A DNA stretch of 64,000 nucleotides from Streptomyces sp. SolWspMP-5a-2 (GTDB taxonomy: Bacteria > Actinomycetota > Actinomycetes > Streptomycetales > Streptomycetaceae): the NCBI RefSeq assembly GCF_900091845.1, contig NZ_FMCI01000044.1:1-64000 (forward strand), given 5' to 3'. Position 1 is the stretch's first letter; each line of letters opens with the position of its first letter. The position numbers were made by a program, and so were the translations under genes. A model generated the notes under the pieces. That model saw nothing but the letters and a program-made list of their open reading frames with translations, did not search any database and was not told where the DNA came from. Shown here piece after piece: positions 36,266 to 44,094 of this stretch.

Positions 36266-36526
36266 TCAGCGGCGACCTTCGCGAGGGCCCCGCGCGCCGG
36301 AACCCCTGCCCTCGGCCTCGGCGCCGAACTCCTCGGCGAGGACGGACTCGTACTGCTTCATGAAGTCGGCCGCGGCCTGCACGAAGGTGTGGCCGACCTC
36401 GCCGGTGTCCTGTCTGACCAGTTCCTCGATGTACCGGTTGACGCTGATGCCGCGGGAGAGCGCGCGCTCACGGGCGGCACGGGCCGTGCCCTCGTCCACC
36501 CGGACGTTCAGCTGGGTCTTCGCCAT
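36266..36526 (-). CDS. Ribbon-helix-helix antitoxin-like protein
   Basis: An 86-residue DNA-binding protein. QLNVRVDEGTARAARERALSRGISVNRYIEELV (about residues 4-37) is an Arc/MetJ-type ribbon-helix-helix. A linking helix (VGHTFVQAAADFMKQY) is followed by an acidic-then-basic tail that could bind the partner. It precedes the Fic-like gene by 4 bases, the usual antitoxin-first order, and probably represses its own operon. The ATG at 36526 is well placed. Confidence 0.8.
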   Translation of the reverse strand: MAKTQLNVRVDEGTARAARERALSRGISVNRYIEELVRQDTGEVGHTFVQAAADFMKQYESVLAEEFGAEAEGRGSGARGPREGRR

Positions 36527-36676
36527 GCCTCGAAGCTAGCGCGGAAACGCTAGCGGCGGCAAGACGCGGACCGGGACGCCGGTGGGGAGACGCGATCGGG
36601 AGCGGCCGGCGCGGCCAGGCTGTCCGGATGGTGGAATTCCGGGTGCGGGGGCGGCGGGCGGTGCTGGGATCACCGT

Positions 36677-37102
36677 ATGAGCGCATCGCACATCCGGGCC
36701 GCCGGGTCCGCCGATCTGGACACCGTGCTGGCCTTCTGGCGGACCGCCGCCGAGGGGACGAGCATCAGCGACGACCGGGCGGGGGTCGAGCGGCTGGTGG
36801 AGCGCGACCCCGGGGCACTGCTCCTGGCGGAGCGGGACGGCGCACTGCTCGGCACGGTGATCGCCGGGTTCGACGGCTGGCGCTGCCACCTGTACCGGCT
36901 CGCGGTGCATCCGCGGCATCGCCGTCAGGGCATCGGGACGGCGCTGCTCGCGGCGGCGGAGGAACGGTTCGTCGCACTCGGGGGCCGCCGGGCCGACGCC
37001 ATGGTCCTGACCGGCAACGAGCGCGGCAGGCTCACCTGGGACGCCGCCGGGTACGGGCCCGAGGAGCAGTGGCGGCGCTGGGTGAAGCCGCTCACCGGCT
37101 GA
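36677..37102 (+). CDS. GNAT-family N-acetyltransferase
   Basis: A 141-residue acetyltransferase. The acetyl-CoA loop is visible as VHPRHRRQGIGTALL (motif A, R/Q-x-x-G-x-G/A), preceded by strand HLYRLAV and followed by AMVLTGN. The N-terminal part, IRAAGSADLDTVLAFWR, is typical of RimI-like enzymes. The substrate is unknown. It stands alone between the toxin-like pair and the CNNM genes. Confidence 0.88.
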   Translation: MSASHIRAAGSADLDTVLAFWRTAAEGTSISDDRAGVERLVERDPGALLLAERDGALLGTVIAGFDGWRCHLYRLAVHPRHRRQGIGTALLAAAEERFVALGGRRADAMVLTGNERGRLTWDAAGYGPEEQWRRWVKPLTG

Positions 37103-37139
37103 ACCGCCGCCCGTCCGCTCACCGGCCGCCCGGGAATAC

Positions 37140-37309
37140 TTTGCGGGTCCTTTACGATTGCAGGATCATCACACCCCTCTCGGGGGTGATCCGATCCTCC
37201 ATGAAAGGTGTGAGCGTCCGCCCATGGGCGAACCTCCCAGTAGCAAGCGTGGCGTACGACACCGCGCGCTCCTCCCCCTCCTGCCCGATCCTGGGACGGA
37301 GGTGACCCG
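37140..37309 (+). other. Structured leader of the CNNM/CBS operon
   Basis: A hairpin at 37163-37192 has outer arms GGATCA and TGATCC and inner TCACACCCC and GGGGGTGA. A 12-base palindrome CGCCCATGGGCG lies at 37219-37230. The ATG at 37224 opens a possible 29-codon reading frame whose TGA overlaps the CNNM start (ATGA), but without a good ribosome site. The layout suggests a leader RNA or leader peptide; it matches no riboswitch class I know. Confidence 0.4.
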
Positions 37310-38668
37310 ATGACCGAAGTGCTCCTCCTGCTGGTGGCGATCCTGCTGTCGCTCGCCTGCGGTGCCTTCGTCGCCGCCGAGTTCTCGCTGACCACGGTCC
37401 AGCGCGGCGACCTCGAACAGGCGGTCGAACGCGGTGAACGGGGTGCCGAGGGCGCCCTCAGAGCCGTGAAGAACCTGACCTTCCAGCTCTCCGGCGCCCA
37501 GCTCGGCATCACCGTCACCAACCTCGTCGTCGGCATGCTCGCCGAGCCGTCGATCGCCAAGCTGATCGCCGGACCGCTGGAGTCGGCCGGCGTCCCCGGA
37601 TCGACGGCCTCGACCCTGGCGCTGGTCCTCGGCACCGCGCTCTCCACGGTCTTCCTGATGGTCGTCGGCGAGCTGGTGCCGAAGAACTGGGCGATCTCCT
37701 CGCCGCTGGCCGTCGCCAAGCGGGTCGGGAACGCGCAGCGCTGGTTCAGCGCGGCCTTCCGGCCCTTCATCTCCCACCTCAACAACACCGCCAACCACGT
37801 GGTGCGCCGCTTCGGGGTGGAGCCCACCGAGGAGCTGGCGGCCGCCCGCGGCCCCCAGGAGCTGGCCGCGCTCGCCCGCCACTCCGCGAAGGAGGGCGCC
37901 CTGGAGGCGGACACCGCCGAGCTGTTCGTGCGCACCCTGAACCTCGCCGATCTGACCGCGGAGAACGTGATGACCCCGCGCGTCCAGGTGATGGCCCTGG
38001 ACTCCCGCGCGACCTGCGAGGACGTGGCGAACGCGACCCGGGCGACCGGTCTGTCCCGGTTCCCCGTCTACCGGGGCAACCTCGACTCGGTGGTGGGCGT
38101 CGCGCACATCAAGGACGTGCTGGCCGTGCCCGGCGAGCGCCGCGCGCGCGTGCCCGTCGCCGAGATCATGCGCGAGCCGCTGTTCGTCCCGGAGACCCTC
38201 ACCGTCGACCGGCTGCTCGACCGGCTCTCCGGCCGCCGCACCATGGCCGTGGTCATCGACGAGTACGGCGGCACCGCCGGGGTCGCCACCCTGGAGGACA
38301 TCGTCGAGGAGGTCGTCGGCGAGGTGCGGGACGAGCACGACCCGCACGAGACACCGGGGCTCGCCCCGGCGGGCAGCGACGAGGACGGCCACGCGCTGTA
38401 CTCGGCGGACGGCGCGACCCGCGTCGACCAGCTCGCCCGCGTCGGCCTGCGCGCCCCCGAGGGCCCCTACGAGACGCTGGCCGGACTGGTCGCGACCGAA
38501 CTCGGCCGCATCCCCGCCGTCGACGACAGCGTGACCGTCGCCGGGTGGCGGCTCGACGTGGTCGACGCCTCCGGGCACCGGGCCGCCCGCGTGCTGATGC
38601 GGGCTCCCGCCGAGGACGACGCCGATTCCGAGACGGCCGGCGCGGCCGGCGGGAGGAACGCCCGATGA
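37310..38668 (+). CDS. CNNM/CBS-domain membrane protein (HlyC/CorC family)
   Basis: A 452-residue protein of the CNNM/CorC type, linked to magnesium or cobalt export. Order: CNNM membrane domain (about 1-195, with three to four spans and LGITVTNLVVGM plus VVGELVPKNW), a CBS pair (about 205-345, with NVMTPRVQVMAL and VVIDEYGGTAGVATLEDIVEE), and a C-terminal CorC_HlyC domain (about 360-435, DGATRVDQLARVGL). GGAGG lies 8 bases before the ATG. Coupled to a second CNNM gene by ATGA. Confidence 0.92.
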   Translation: MTEVLLLLVAILLSLACGAFVAAEFSLTTVQRGDLEQAVERGERGAEGALRAVKNLTFQLSGAQLGITVTNLVVGMLAEPSIAKLIAGPLESAGVPGSTASTLALVLGTALSTVFLMVVGELVPKNWAISSPLAVAKRVGNAQRWFSAAFRPFISHLNNTANHVVRRFGVEPTEELAAARGPQELAALARHSAKEGALEADTAELFVRTLNLADLTAENVMTPRVQVMALDSRATCEDVANATRATGLSRFPVYRGNLDSVVGVAHIKDVLAVPGERRARVPVAEIMREPLFVPETLTVDRLLDRLSGRRTMAVVIDEYGGTAGVATLEDIVEEVVGEVRDEHDPHETPGLAPAGSDEDGHALYSADGATRVDQLARVGLRAPEGPYETLAGLVATELGRIPAVDDSVTVAGWRLDVVDASGHRAARVLMRAPAEDDADSETAGAAGGRNAR

Positions 38669-39678
38669 CCGCCGTCCAACTGCTGATCGGCCTCGCGACG
38701 CTGGTCGTGAACGCGTTCTTCGTCGGCGCCGAGTTCGCGCTGATCTCGGTCCGCCGCAGCCAGATCGAACCGCACGCGGAGGAGGGCGACCGGCGCGCGA
38801 AGAGCGTGCTGTGGGGGCTCCAGCACGTCTCCGCGCTGCTGGCGGCCGCCCAGCTCGGCATCACCCTGTGCACGCTGGTGCTCGGCGTGGTCGCGGAACC
38901 GGCCATCGCGCACCTCCTGGAACCGGTGTTCCACGCGGTGGGCGTGCCGTCCGGCGCGGGACACGCGGTCTCCTTCGTGATCGCGCTGACCCTGGCGACC
39001 TATCTGCACATGCTGCTGGGCGAGATGGTCCCGAAGAACATCGCGCTGGCCGAGCCGGTGCGCAGCGCGCTGCTGCTCGGGCCGCCGCTCGTGGCCCTGT
39101 CGCGGGCGCTGCGGCCGGTGATCTTCGCGGTCAACGCCTTCGCGAACGCCCTGCTGAGGCTGTTGCGGGTGGAGGCGAAGGACGAGGTCACGGCGACCTT
39201 CTCGGACGCCGAGCTGGCCCGTCTCGTCCAGGACTCAGGGGAGGCCGGTCTCATCGACGACCGGGCTCTGGAGCGCCTGCACGACGCGCTGGAGCTGGGC
39301 CGCAGGCCGGTGCGGGACGTCGTGCTGCCGCTGGAACGGGTCGTCCACGCGCGCGTGGGCGTCACCCCCGAGCAACTGGAGCAGCTCTCCGCGGAGTCCG
39401 GGTTCTCCCGATTCCCCGTGGTGGACGCCAACCGGCGGATCGTCGGCTACCTGCACGTCAAGGACGCGCTCGACGCCTCCCCGCGCGACCTGCCGTTCCG
39501 GGTGCCCGACATGCGGCCCATCGCGCGCGTGCGGGCCGTCACGCCGCTGGACGACGTCCTGACCGCGATGCGCGGCAGCCGCACCCATCTGGCCGCCGTG
39601 CTCGGTGACGACGGGCGGCTGGCGGGCCTGGTGACCATGGAGGACGTCCTGCGGGAGCTGTTCGGCCAGCGCGCCTGA
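38665..39678 (+). CDS. CNNM/CBS-domain membrane protein, short form
   Basis: A 337-residue second CNNM-family protein: membrane domain (about 1-190, AAQLGITLCTLVLG, LLGEMVPKNIAL) and CBS pair (about 205-335, ending VTMEDVLRELFG). Unlike its neighbour it lacks the CorC_HlyC domain. Tandem unequal CNNM genes are common in actinobacteria and may form a heterodimer. The ATG overlaps the upstream stop. A strong terminator follows. Confidence 0.92.
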   Translation: MTAVQLLIGLATLVVNAFFVGAEFALISVRRSQIEPHAEEGDRRAKSVLWGLQHVSALLAAAQLGITLCTLVLGVVAEPAIAHLLEPVFHAVGVPSGAGHAVSFVIALTLATYLHMLLGEMVPKNIALAEPVRSALLLGPPLVALSRALRPVIFAVNAFANALLRLLRVEAKDEVTATFSDAELARLVQDSGEAGLIDDRALERLHDALELGRRPVRDVVLPLERVVHARVGVTPEQLEQLSAESGFSRFPVVDANRRIVGYLHVKDALDASPRDLPFRVPDMRPIARVRAVTPLDDVLTAMRGSRTHLAAVLGDDGRLAGLVTMEDVLRELFGQRA

Positions 39679-39684
39679 GCCGGT

Positions 39685-39725
39685 CGCCCCGGTGCCCGCG
39701 GACGGCTTCCGCGGGCACCGGGGCG
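39685..39725 (+). terminator. Strong terminator after CNNM operon
   Basis: A perfect 18-bp inverted repeat, 39685-39702 with 39708-39725, loop CGGCT, starting 7 bases after the stop. Confidence 0.85.
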
Positions 39726-39805
39726 CTTCCCCGCCGGGGCGTCCCGGTGCCCGCGGGGGCCCGACCTACCGACCGGTACGCCGGCGCGTTACCCTTTTCG
39801 TCGCC

Positions 39806-40597
39806 ATGCAGACGAACCCCACCCACACCAGCCTGGTCGCCGTCGGCGACTCGTTCACCGAGGGCATGTCGGACCTCCTCCCGGACGGCACGTACCGGGG
39901 CTGGGCCGATGTCCTCGCCGGCCGGATGGCCGCCCGCTCCCCCGGCTTCCGCTACGCCAACCTGGCGGTCCGCGGCAAGCTGATCCAGCAGATCGTCGAC
40001 GAGCAGGTGGACGTCGCCGCGGCCATGCGCCCGGACGTGATCACCCTGGTCGGCGGCCTCAACGACACCCTGCGCCCGAAGTGCGACATGGTCCGGGTCC
40101 GCGACCTGCTCACCGAGGCCGTGGAACGGCTGGCGCCCGCCTGCGAGCGGCTCGTGCTGATGCGCAGCCCCGGTCGGCAGGGCCCGGTCCTCGACCGGTT
40201 CAGGCCGCGCATGGAGGAGCTGTTCGACTGCGTCGTGGAGCTGGCCGCGAAGCACGACGCGGTCGTCGTCGACCTGTACGGGGCGCCCTCGCTCGGCGAC
40301 CCGCGGCTGTGGGACGTGGACCGGCTGCACCTGACGGCCGAGGGGCACCGCAGGGTCGCGGCGGCGGTCTGGGAGACGCTCGGCTACCCGCCCGAGGGCG
40401 CGGGGGACGCCGAGTGGCGGACGCCGATGCCGGTGACGCCGCCGCCCGGCTGGGGCGCGCGGCGGGTGGCGGACGTCCGGTTCGCCCGGCAGCACCTCTT
40501 CCCGTGGATAGGCCGGCGGCTGACCGGCCGCTCCTCGGGCGACGGCCGGGCGCCGAAGCACACCGAGCTGCTGCCGTACCCCGGCGCCCAGGGGTGA
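39806..40597 (+). CDS. SGNH/GDSL-family hydrolase
   Basis: A 263-residue esterase-like protein. Block I is VGDSFTEGM with nucleophile Ser16, block III GGLNDT (Asn) and block V DRLHLTAEGH (Asp-x-x-His). There is no signal peptide, so it is probably cytoplasmic. The C-terminal 65 residues are Pro/Arg-rich and outside the fold. It is the last clearly chromosomal gene before the prophage. Confidence 0.9.
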   Translation: MQTNPTHTSLVAVGDSFTEGMSDLLPDGTYRGWADVLAGRMAARSPGFRYANLAVRGKLIQQIVDEQVDVAAAMRPDVITLVGGLNDTLRPKCDMVRVRDLLTEAVERLAPACERLVLMRSPGRQGPVLDRFRPRMEELFDCVVELAAKHDAVVVDLYGAPSLGDPRLWDVDRLHLTAEGHRRVAAAVWETLGYPPEGAGDAEWRTPMPVTPPPGWGARRVADVRFARQHLFPWIGRRLTGRSSGDGRAPKHTELLPYPGAQG

Positions 40598-40681
40598 CGT
40601 GACGGCCGTCTCGTAGCTTCGCACGACCGGCCCCCCGGCTCCGACCTGCACGAATCGCCAGTACAATCCGTCCACTGTTCT

Positions 40682-40699
40682 ACGCCGTGCGGCGTTTTT
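40682..40699 (+). terminator. Hairpin with T-run at prophage junction
   Basis: ACGCC-gtgc-GGCGT followed by five T residues, one of the few T-tailed terminators in this window. It lies between the SGNH gene and the integrase and may mark the chromosome side of the junction. Confidence 0.5.
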
Positions 40700-40752
40700 G
40701 CAGGTCAAATGGCTCACCGGAGGCTCTTTCGGCGAGCATCTCTCACAGGATC

Positions 40753-41928
40753 TCACTGGCCGCCGTGCAGCCCCCTCCAGGTCTCTGCCGCTTCGCGCAT
40801 GTCCTCTACCTCGACATGGACGTACTTCCGCTTGGTGAAGTCCGCGTTCGCATGCCCGGCCCAGCGCGCGAGGATATGGTCCGGCACGCCGTTGTTGGCC
40901 AGGTAGCTGAGGCAGGAGTGCCGCGCGTCGTACAGCCGGACTCTGCGCAGCTCGAACTCGCGCATCAGTCGGTACGCGTGCTCCCGCAGGTGCCTCGTAT
41001 TCCTGGCGACACCGAACTCATTGACGACGACCCAGCCGCTGTCAACGTATGCCTCCCCCGCTGCCAGCTTCTCCTGGGCCTGGCGCGCCTTGAACTTCTT
41101 CAGGGCTTCCAGGACAGGCAGCGGGAGCGGCAGGAGTCGCTCACCGGCCTCGGTCTTGGCGTCCTTCTCGAGGACAATGACGTTCCCGATCATGGTGCGC
41201 GTGACAGCGATCTCGAGGGTCGCGTTCTTTAGGTCCAGGTACTCCCACCGGAGGCCCACCACTTCGGCAGGCCGCAGCCCCATCAGGGAGAACAGCAAGG
41301 GAGCGTGGAGCCGGTCCCGCGGGATCTTCGCGACGAACTTCTGGACCTCCTGAACCGACCAGGGCTTGACCCTGGGCCTCTCCCGCCTGTCCAGCTTCTT
41401 GTCCGCGAGGCTGACGCGAACGCCCTCCGCCGGGTTGGTGACGCGGAGCCGTTGGACAACGGCAGCGGCCAAACACTCGCGGAACTTACCGAGGATGCCT
41501 TCGACAGTGGACACGGCAAGGCGGCTGCCTTTGCTTCCCCCCGCCCTCCTGCCGGATGCAACGATCATGTCGATGCAGTCGCGGACTTGCTCCTGCGTGA
41601 GTTCCTGGAGCTTGATCGGGCCCAGAATGTCGACCATGTGGATGAGGGCATGGCCGTAGGTACGGATGGTCGTCGTCTCGACGTCTCGTTCCTTCTGCTT
41701 CAGCCACTCCTCGATCCACTGCGCCACCGTGATCCTGGTGGGCAGCACCAGGGTGCCGGCCGCTTTCTGCGAGAGGATCCTGCCGTAGGCAACACGGGCT
41801 TCGTCCTCGTCTTTTTTCGTGACGGTTAGCTGACGCCGCTTGCCGTTCGGATGCACTCCCACGTCGATCACGAACCTGTAGCGCACCTGCCCACTCGGCA
41901 GAGTGATCACCTTGATCGGGTCAGCCAC
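40753..41928 (-). CDS. int: Tyrosine recombinase, phage integrase
   Basis: A 391-residue site-specific recombinase. N-terminal arm-binding domain (about 1-65), SAM-like core-binding domain (about 65-165), catalytic domain (about 190-380). Catalytic residues: Arg219 in SLMGLRPAEV, Tyr333-Asp-Ala-Arg336-His337, GHA at 358-360 (His359) and nucleophile Tyr369 in KRKYVHV. The usual first His of box II is Tyr333. The GTG at 41928 overlaps the stop of the small upstream gene by 8 bases. Codon use is less GC-biased than in the flanking chromosome. Confidence 0.93.
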   Translation of the reverse strand: MADPIKVITLPSGQVRYRFVIDVGVHPNGKRRQLTVTKKDEDEARVAYGRILSQKAAGTLVLPTRITVAQWIEEWLKQKERDVETTTIRTYGHALIHMVDILGPIKLQELTQEQVRDCIDMIVASGRRAGGSKGSRLAVSTVEGILGKFRECLAAAVVQRLRVTNPAEGVRVSLADKKLDRRERPRVKPWSVQEVQKFVAKIPRDRLHAPLLFSLMGLRPAEVVGLRWEYLDLKNATLEIAVTRTMIGNVIVLEKDAKTEAGERLLPLPLPVLEALKKFKARQAQEKLAAGEAYVDSGWVVVNEFGVARNTRHLREHAYRLMREFELRRVRLYDARHSCLSYLANNGVPDHILARWAGHANADFTKRKYVHVEVEDMREAAETWRGLHGGQ

Positions 41929-42085
41929 GGCGCATCCTCTCGAGCCAGAGCCGCACGAGGTCAGGCGTGATGGCGACGAGGCGGGCGGCCCCCAGATCTC
42001 GGCCGGGCAGTTCACCCCAGGAAAGCGCAGGGACATAGGGGTCCCTATAGAAGTGGCGGACGCGCCGCCGCGAAGAACGGGCCAT
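41921..42085 (-). CDS. Small basic protein upstream of integrase
   Basis: A 54-residue basic protein (MARSSRRRVRHFYRDP start, LERMRRG end). A Pro/Trp-containing middle precedes a short helix (ITPDLVRLWLERMR). AAAGGGA precedes the ATG at 42085 by 6 bases, and its stop overlaps the integrase start, so the two are translated together. Size, charge and position suggest a recombination directionality or DNA-bending factor, but no fold is recognised. Confidence 0.6.
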   Translation of the reverse strand: MARSSRRRVRHFYRDPYVPALSWGELPGRDLGAARLVAITPDLVRLWLERMRRG

Positions 42086-42267
42086 GGGTTCCCTTTCGGG
42101 CACGGCCTGCGGGCCGCATCGGCTTTCACAGGCCTGGGGACTGATGCGGTCCACACTGCGGGCCGCGGGCGAGTTGCACGCATGCGAGTTAGTTGCGTGC
42201 GCTAGATAGTGTGCCGTACTGTCCACGGACGTTCAGTTAGGTTGCGAAACTTCACCGGGAGGCACCC

Positions 42268-42474
42268 ATGACCACCGCAGCCCTGGAGGAGGTCCGGTCG
42301 TGGCCTGGCACCGTGAGCATCCAGAAGGCGGCGTCCGCGCTCGGCATCTCGAGGAACCAGCTCTCCCGGCTGATCAGGTCCGGCCAGTCGCCCGTCAGGA
42401 CCATCGAGATGGGTTCCCACTGTCGCATCGTGACAGCCTCGCTGGCCCGAGTGCTGGACGGCGGCGAGGCCTGA
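42268..42474 (+). CDS. Excisionase-like helix-turn-helix protein
   Basis: A 68-residue protein with a winged-helix/MerR-like DNA-binding domain: VSIQKAASALGISRNQLSRLIRSG is the helix-turn-helix and SHCRIVTASLARVL the wing and last helix. This is the layout of phage excisionases. It is divergent from the integrase operon and followed at once by a strong terminator. ATG at 42268 with GGGAGG 6 bases upstream. Confidence 0.75.
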   Translation: MTTAALEEVRSWPGTVSIQKAASALGISRNQLSRLIRSGQSPVRTIEMGSHCRIVTASLARVLDGGEA

Positions 42475-42480
42475 AAACTA

Positions 42481-42511
42481 GTCCGGGCCCGGCGGCAGGC
42501 CGGGCCCGGAC
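42481..42511 (+). terminator. Terminator after excisionase-like gene
   Basis: A perfect 13-bp stem, GTCCGGGCCCGGC (42481-42493) with GCCGGGCCCGGAC (42499-42511), loop GGCAG, 7 bases past the stop. Confidence 0.85.
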
Positions 42512-42585
42512 GGACCCCCTCGATCCCGACTTTGCGGAGTATGGACGAGGGGGCACCTGCCGCCTGGGACACGAAGGTCCAGGGC

Positions 42586-42660
42586 GCCAAGTTTTGGGCC
42601 ATTCAAGGGACTTGGCCTGAATGCATCATTCAAGCACTTTGCGCATCTGCTGAAAAGTGC
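42586..42660. promoter_or_regulatory. Operator-like array before the Cro/CI-type gene
   Basis: In a relatively AT-rich stretch, CATTCAAG occurs at 42600-42607 and 42627-42634 with an inverted CTGAATG at 42617-42623 between. GCCAAG/CTTGGC (42586-42591, 42611-42616) and GCACTTT/AAAGTGC (42634-42640, 42654-42660) add two inverted repeats. Such an array fits the operators of a phage immunity switch controlled by the gene at 42707. Confidence 0.5.
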
Positions 42661-42706
42661 CTGGCTGGGCACAGACACAAGATCCTTTGCCCGCCACGGT
42701 GGGTGC

Positions 42707-42991
42707 GTGCCACAGGAGGAGCCCGACTGGTCGGTCCTGCGCCGCCGCGCGATCGGCGAGCGCATCCGCACCGTGCGCAGGCACCGCAAAATGACGCAGG
42801 AGCAGGTGGCCCACGCCATCGGCGCCGACCGCCGCAGTGTGGTCCGGTGGGAGCGTGGCCAGCGGGACCCGGCCCTGTCCATGCTCGTGCAGATCGCGGA
42901 CGTCCTGGACGTGCCTCTCGCGCTCCTGGTCGACGACACCCTGGAGATCGACCTCACCGTCGCCACCCGGGACAGCCGCCCCGCCTCCTAA
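42707..42991 (+). CDS. Cro/CI-type XRE regulator
   Basis: A 94-residue DNA-binding protein. The helix-turn-helix is clear: IRTVRRHRKMTQEQVAHAIGADRRSVVRWERGQRDP (about 21-56), followed by the dimer helix SMLVQIADVLDVPLALLV. There is no C-terminal peptidase or multimer domain, so it resembles Cro or a small phage repressor. The GTG at 42707 follows the operator-like array. Its end overlaps by 4 bases a small gene on the other strand. Confidence 0.82.
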   Translation: MPQEEPDWSVLRRRAIGERIRTVRRHRKMTQEQVAHAIGADRRSVVRWERGQRDPALSMLVQIADVLDVPLALLVDDTLEIDLTVATRDSRPAS

Positions 42992-43143
42992 CGATCCCGA
43001 GGCCGCCCGGCCGTCGCCGCCGCCCGCCCCGCGCGCTGGAGCCGATCCCCGACGCTGCACCCCCAGCCCGTGCGGCAGTCGGGGCAGTTGCGGCGGTGCC
43101 CCTGCCACGCGGACTGCAGAGCCGAGCGGTCGGTCAGGGCCAT
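42988..43143 (-). CDS. Small Cys-containing protein
   Basis: A 51-residue basic protein with CPDCRTGWGC in the middle (CxxC plus a nearby Cys), possibly a small zinc finger. Its ATG at 43143 lies inside the end of the 163-residue gene (10-base overlap), so it is coupled to it. Too short for the ORF list on its own but typical of streptomycete prophage and mobile-element leaders. Function unknown. Confidence 0.5.
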   Translation of the reverse strand: MALTDRSALQSAWQGHRRNCPDCRTGWGCSVGDRLQRAGRAAATAGRPRDR

Positions 43144-43625
43144 CGGACCGACGGCTCGGCCGCTTCGCGGGCCCGCACCGCGCACGCTCCTGTGATGAGC
43201 ATCTGCTCGATGGCGCTGCTGTCGCAGAGGTCGTCCTCGTACCGGGGCGGGGTCGCCCAGTGCGTGCTGGGTGGCTCCGTGCGGTGCGGCGCCGGGACAG
43301 GCAGGTAGACGTCGCGATCGAGGTACTTGGCCAGGTGGTCGAGGTGCCAGTCGAGGCCGGAGGGGACGAGGGCGTAGTAGGAGGGCCCGGCTGGTTTCCT
43401 GTGGTCGCAGATGATCGCGCCGTTGAGACGGCTCATCGCGGACTTCGCTTCGGCCGGCGTGCTGATCTGCAGTCCGGCACTGACGAGCTGCCAGGGCATC
43501 CGCACGGCGGAGAAGTTCGAGCCGAGGGCGACGAGTGTCACGCCCTCTCTTCTCAGCTCGTGCTCGCCATGAGCGGGCTTGAAAGCTGACCTGGCGAGCC
43601 AGGCGATCACTCTCTCGGGGTCCAT
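43134..43625 (-). CDS. Conserved hypothetical protein of mobile elements
   Basis: A 163-residue soluble protein. Residues 1-30 (MDPERVIAWLARSAF, HEVELRR-like) and MSRLNGAIICDHRKPAGPSYYALVP in the middle recall streptomycete proteins found beside XRE regulators in integrated elements; the latter piece resembles part of bifunctional primase/polymerase domains, but too little is present to claim that. CAAGGAGAACC precedes the ATG at 43625. Function unknown. Confidence 0.6.
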   Translation of the reverse strand: MDPERVIAWLARSAFKPAHGEHELRREGVTLVALGSNFSAVRMPWQLVSAGLQISTPAEAKSAMSRLNGAIICDHRKPAGPSYYALVPSGLDWHLDHLAKYLDRDVYLPVPAPHRTEPPSTHWATPPRYEDDLCDSSAIEQMLITGACAVRAREAAEPSVRWP

Positions 43626-43655
43626 GGGTTCTCCTTGAGTGCCGTACGTGCAGGT

Positions 43656-43695
43656 GGCGCCCCGGCGGGAACGGCCTCACCGCCGCCGGGGCGCC
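43656..43695 (-). terminator. Hairpin downstream of the DUF6415-like gene
   Basis: GGCGCCCCGGCGG (43656-43668) pairs with CCGCCGGGGCGCC (43683-43695), a 13-bp stem, 14-base loop, 43 bases past the stop at 43738. Confidence 0.65.
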
Positions 43696-43737
43696 GCACC
43701 CGCCCGGCCCGGGAGCGATTCGGGGCCGGGCGGGGGG

Positions 43738-44094
43738 TCATCGGCTGGGCGCGGGACCCGGGGCGAAGAGCGTCTCCCAGTGCGTCGAGAGGGCGAGCGT
43801 CACGCGGGCCAGGCGGCGGGCGTGGGCGGCCTCTCTGCCCTCCTCCGGCTGCTGGCCGAGCTTGCGCCGGGCCTCGGCCAGACCGGCGAGCGCGCAGACC
43901 TGATCGGCTGTCGAAGGGCGGCTGCCCGTCAGCTCCTCGACGGCGGGTACCAGCTCGTGCAGGTGGCCGGTGAGGGCCTCGGTCAACGCGGCGATCTCGT
44001 CGCGCGAGGCGGCGAGCGCAGCCGGGTCGAGCACGATGGCGGCGGTCTCCCGCATGATCGCCAGGTCCGGGTGCACCTGCCGTGCGGCGGTCAC
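43738..44094 (-). CDS. DUF6415-like helical protein
   Basis: A 118-residue protein, nearly all helix: PDLAIMRETAAIVLD, ALTEALTGHLHELVPAVEEL, ALAGLAEARRKL and ARRLARVTLALSTHWE. The pattern matches a small family common in streptomycete genomes and mobile elements (DUF6415 as I recall). It starts at GTG 44094, overlapping the preceding stop (GTGA). It could be a coiled partner protein of the zinc-ribbon gene before it. Function unknown. Confidence 0.6.
   Translation of the reverse strand: MTAARQVHPDLAIMRETAAIVLDPAALAASRDEIAALTEALTGHLHELVPAVEELTGSRPSTADQVCALAGLAEARRKLGQQPEEGREAAHARRLARVTLALSTHWETLFAPGPAPSR

Noticed and set aside
37201..37305. A 34-codon frame starting at 37201 in the CNNM leader
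   Set aside because: No ribosome site and no similarity to a known leader peptide; kept only as part of the leader observation.
40598..40752. tRNA gene at the prophage end
   Set aside because: No cloverleaf or T-arm sequence could be found by eye in this interval.
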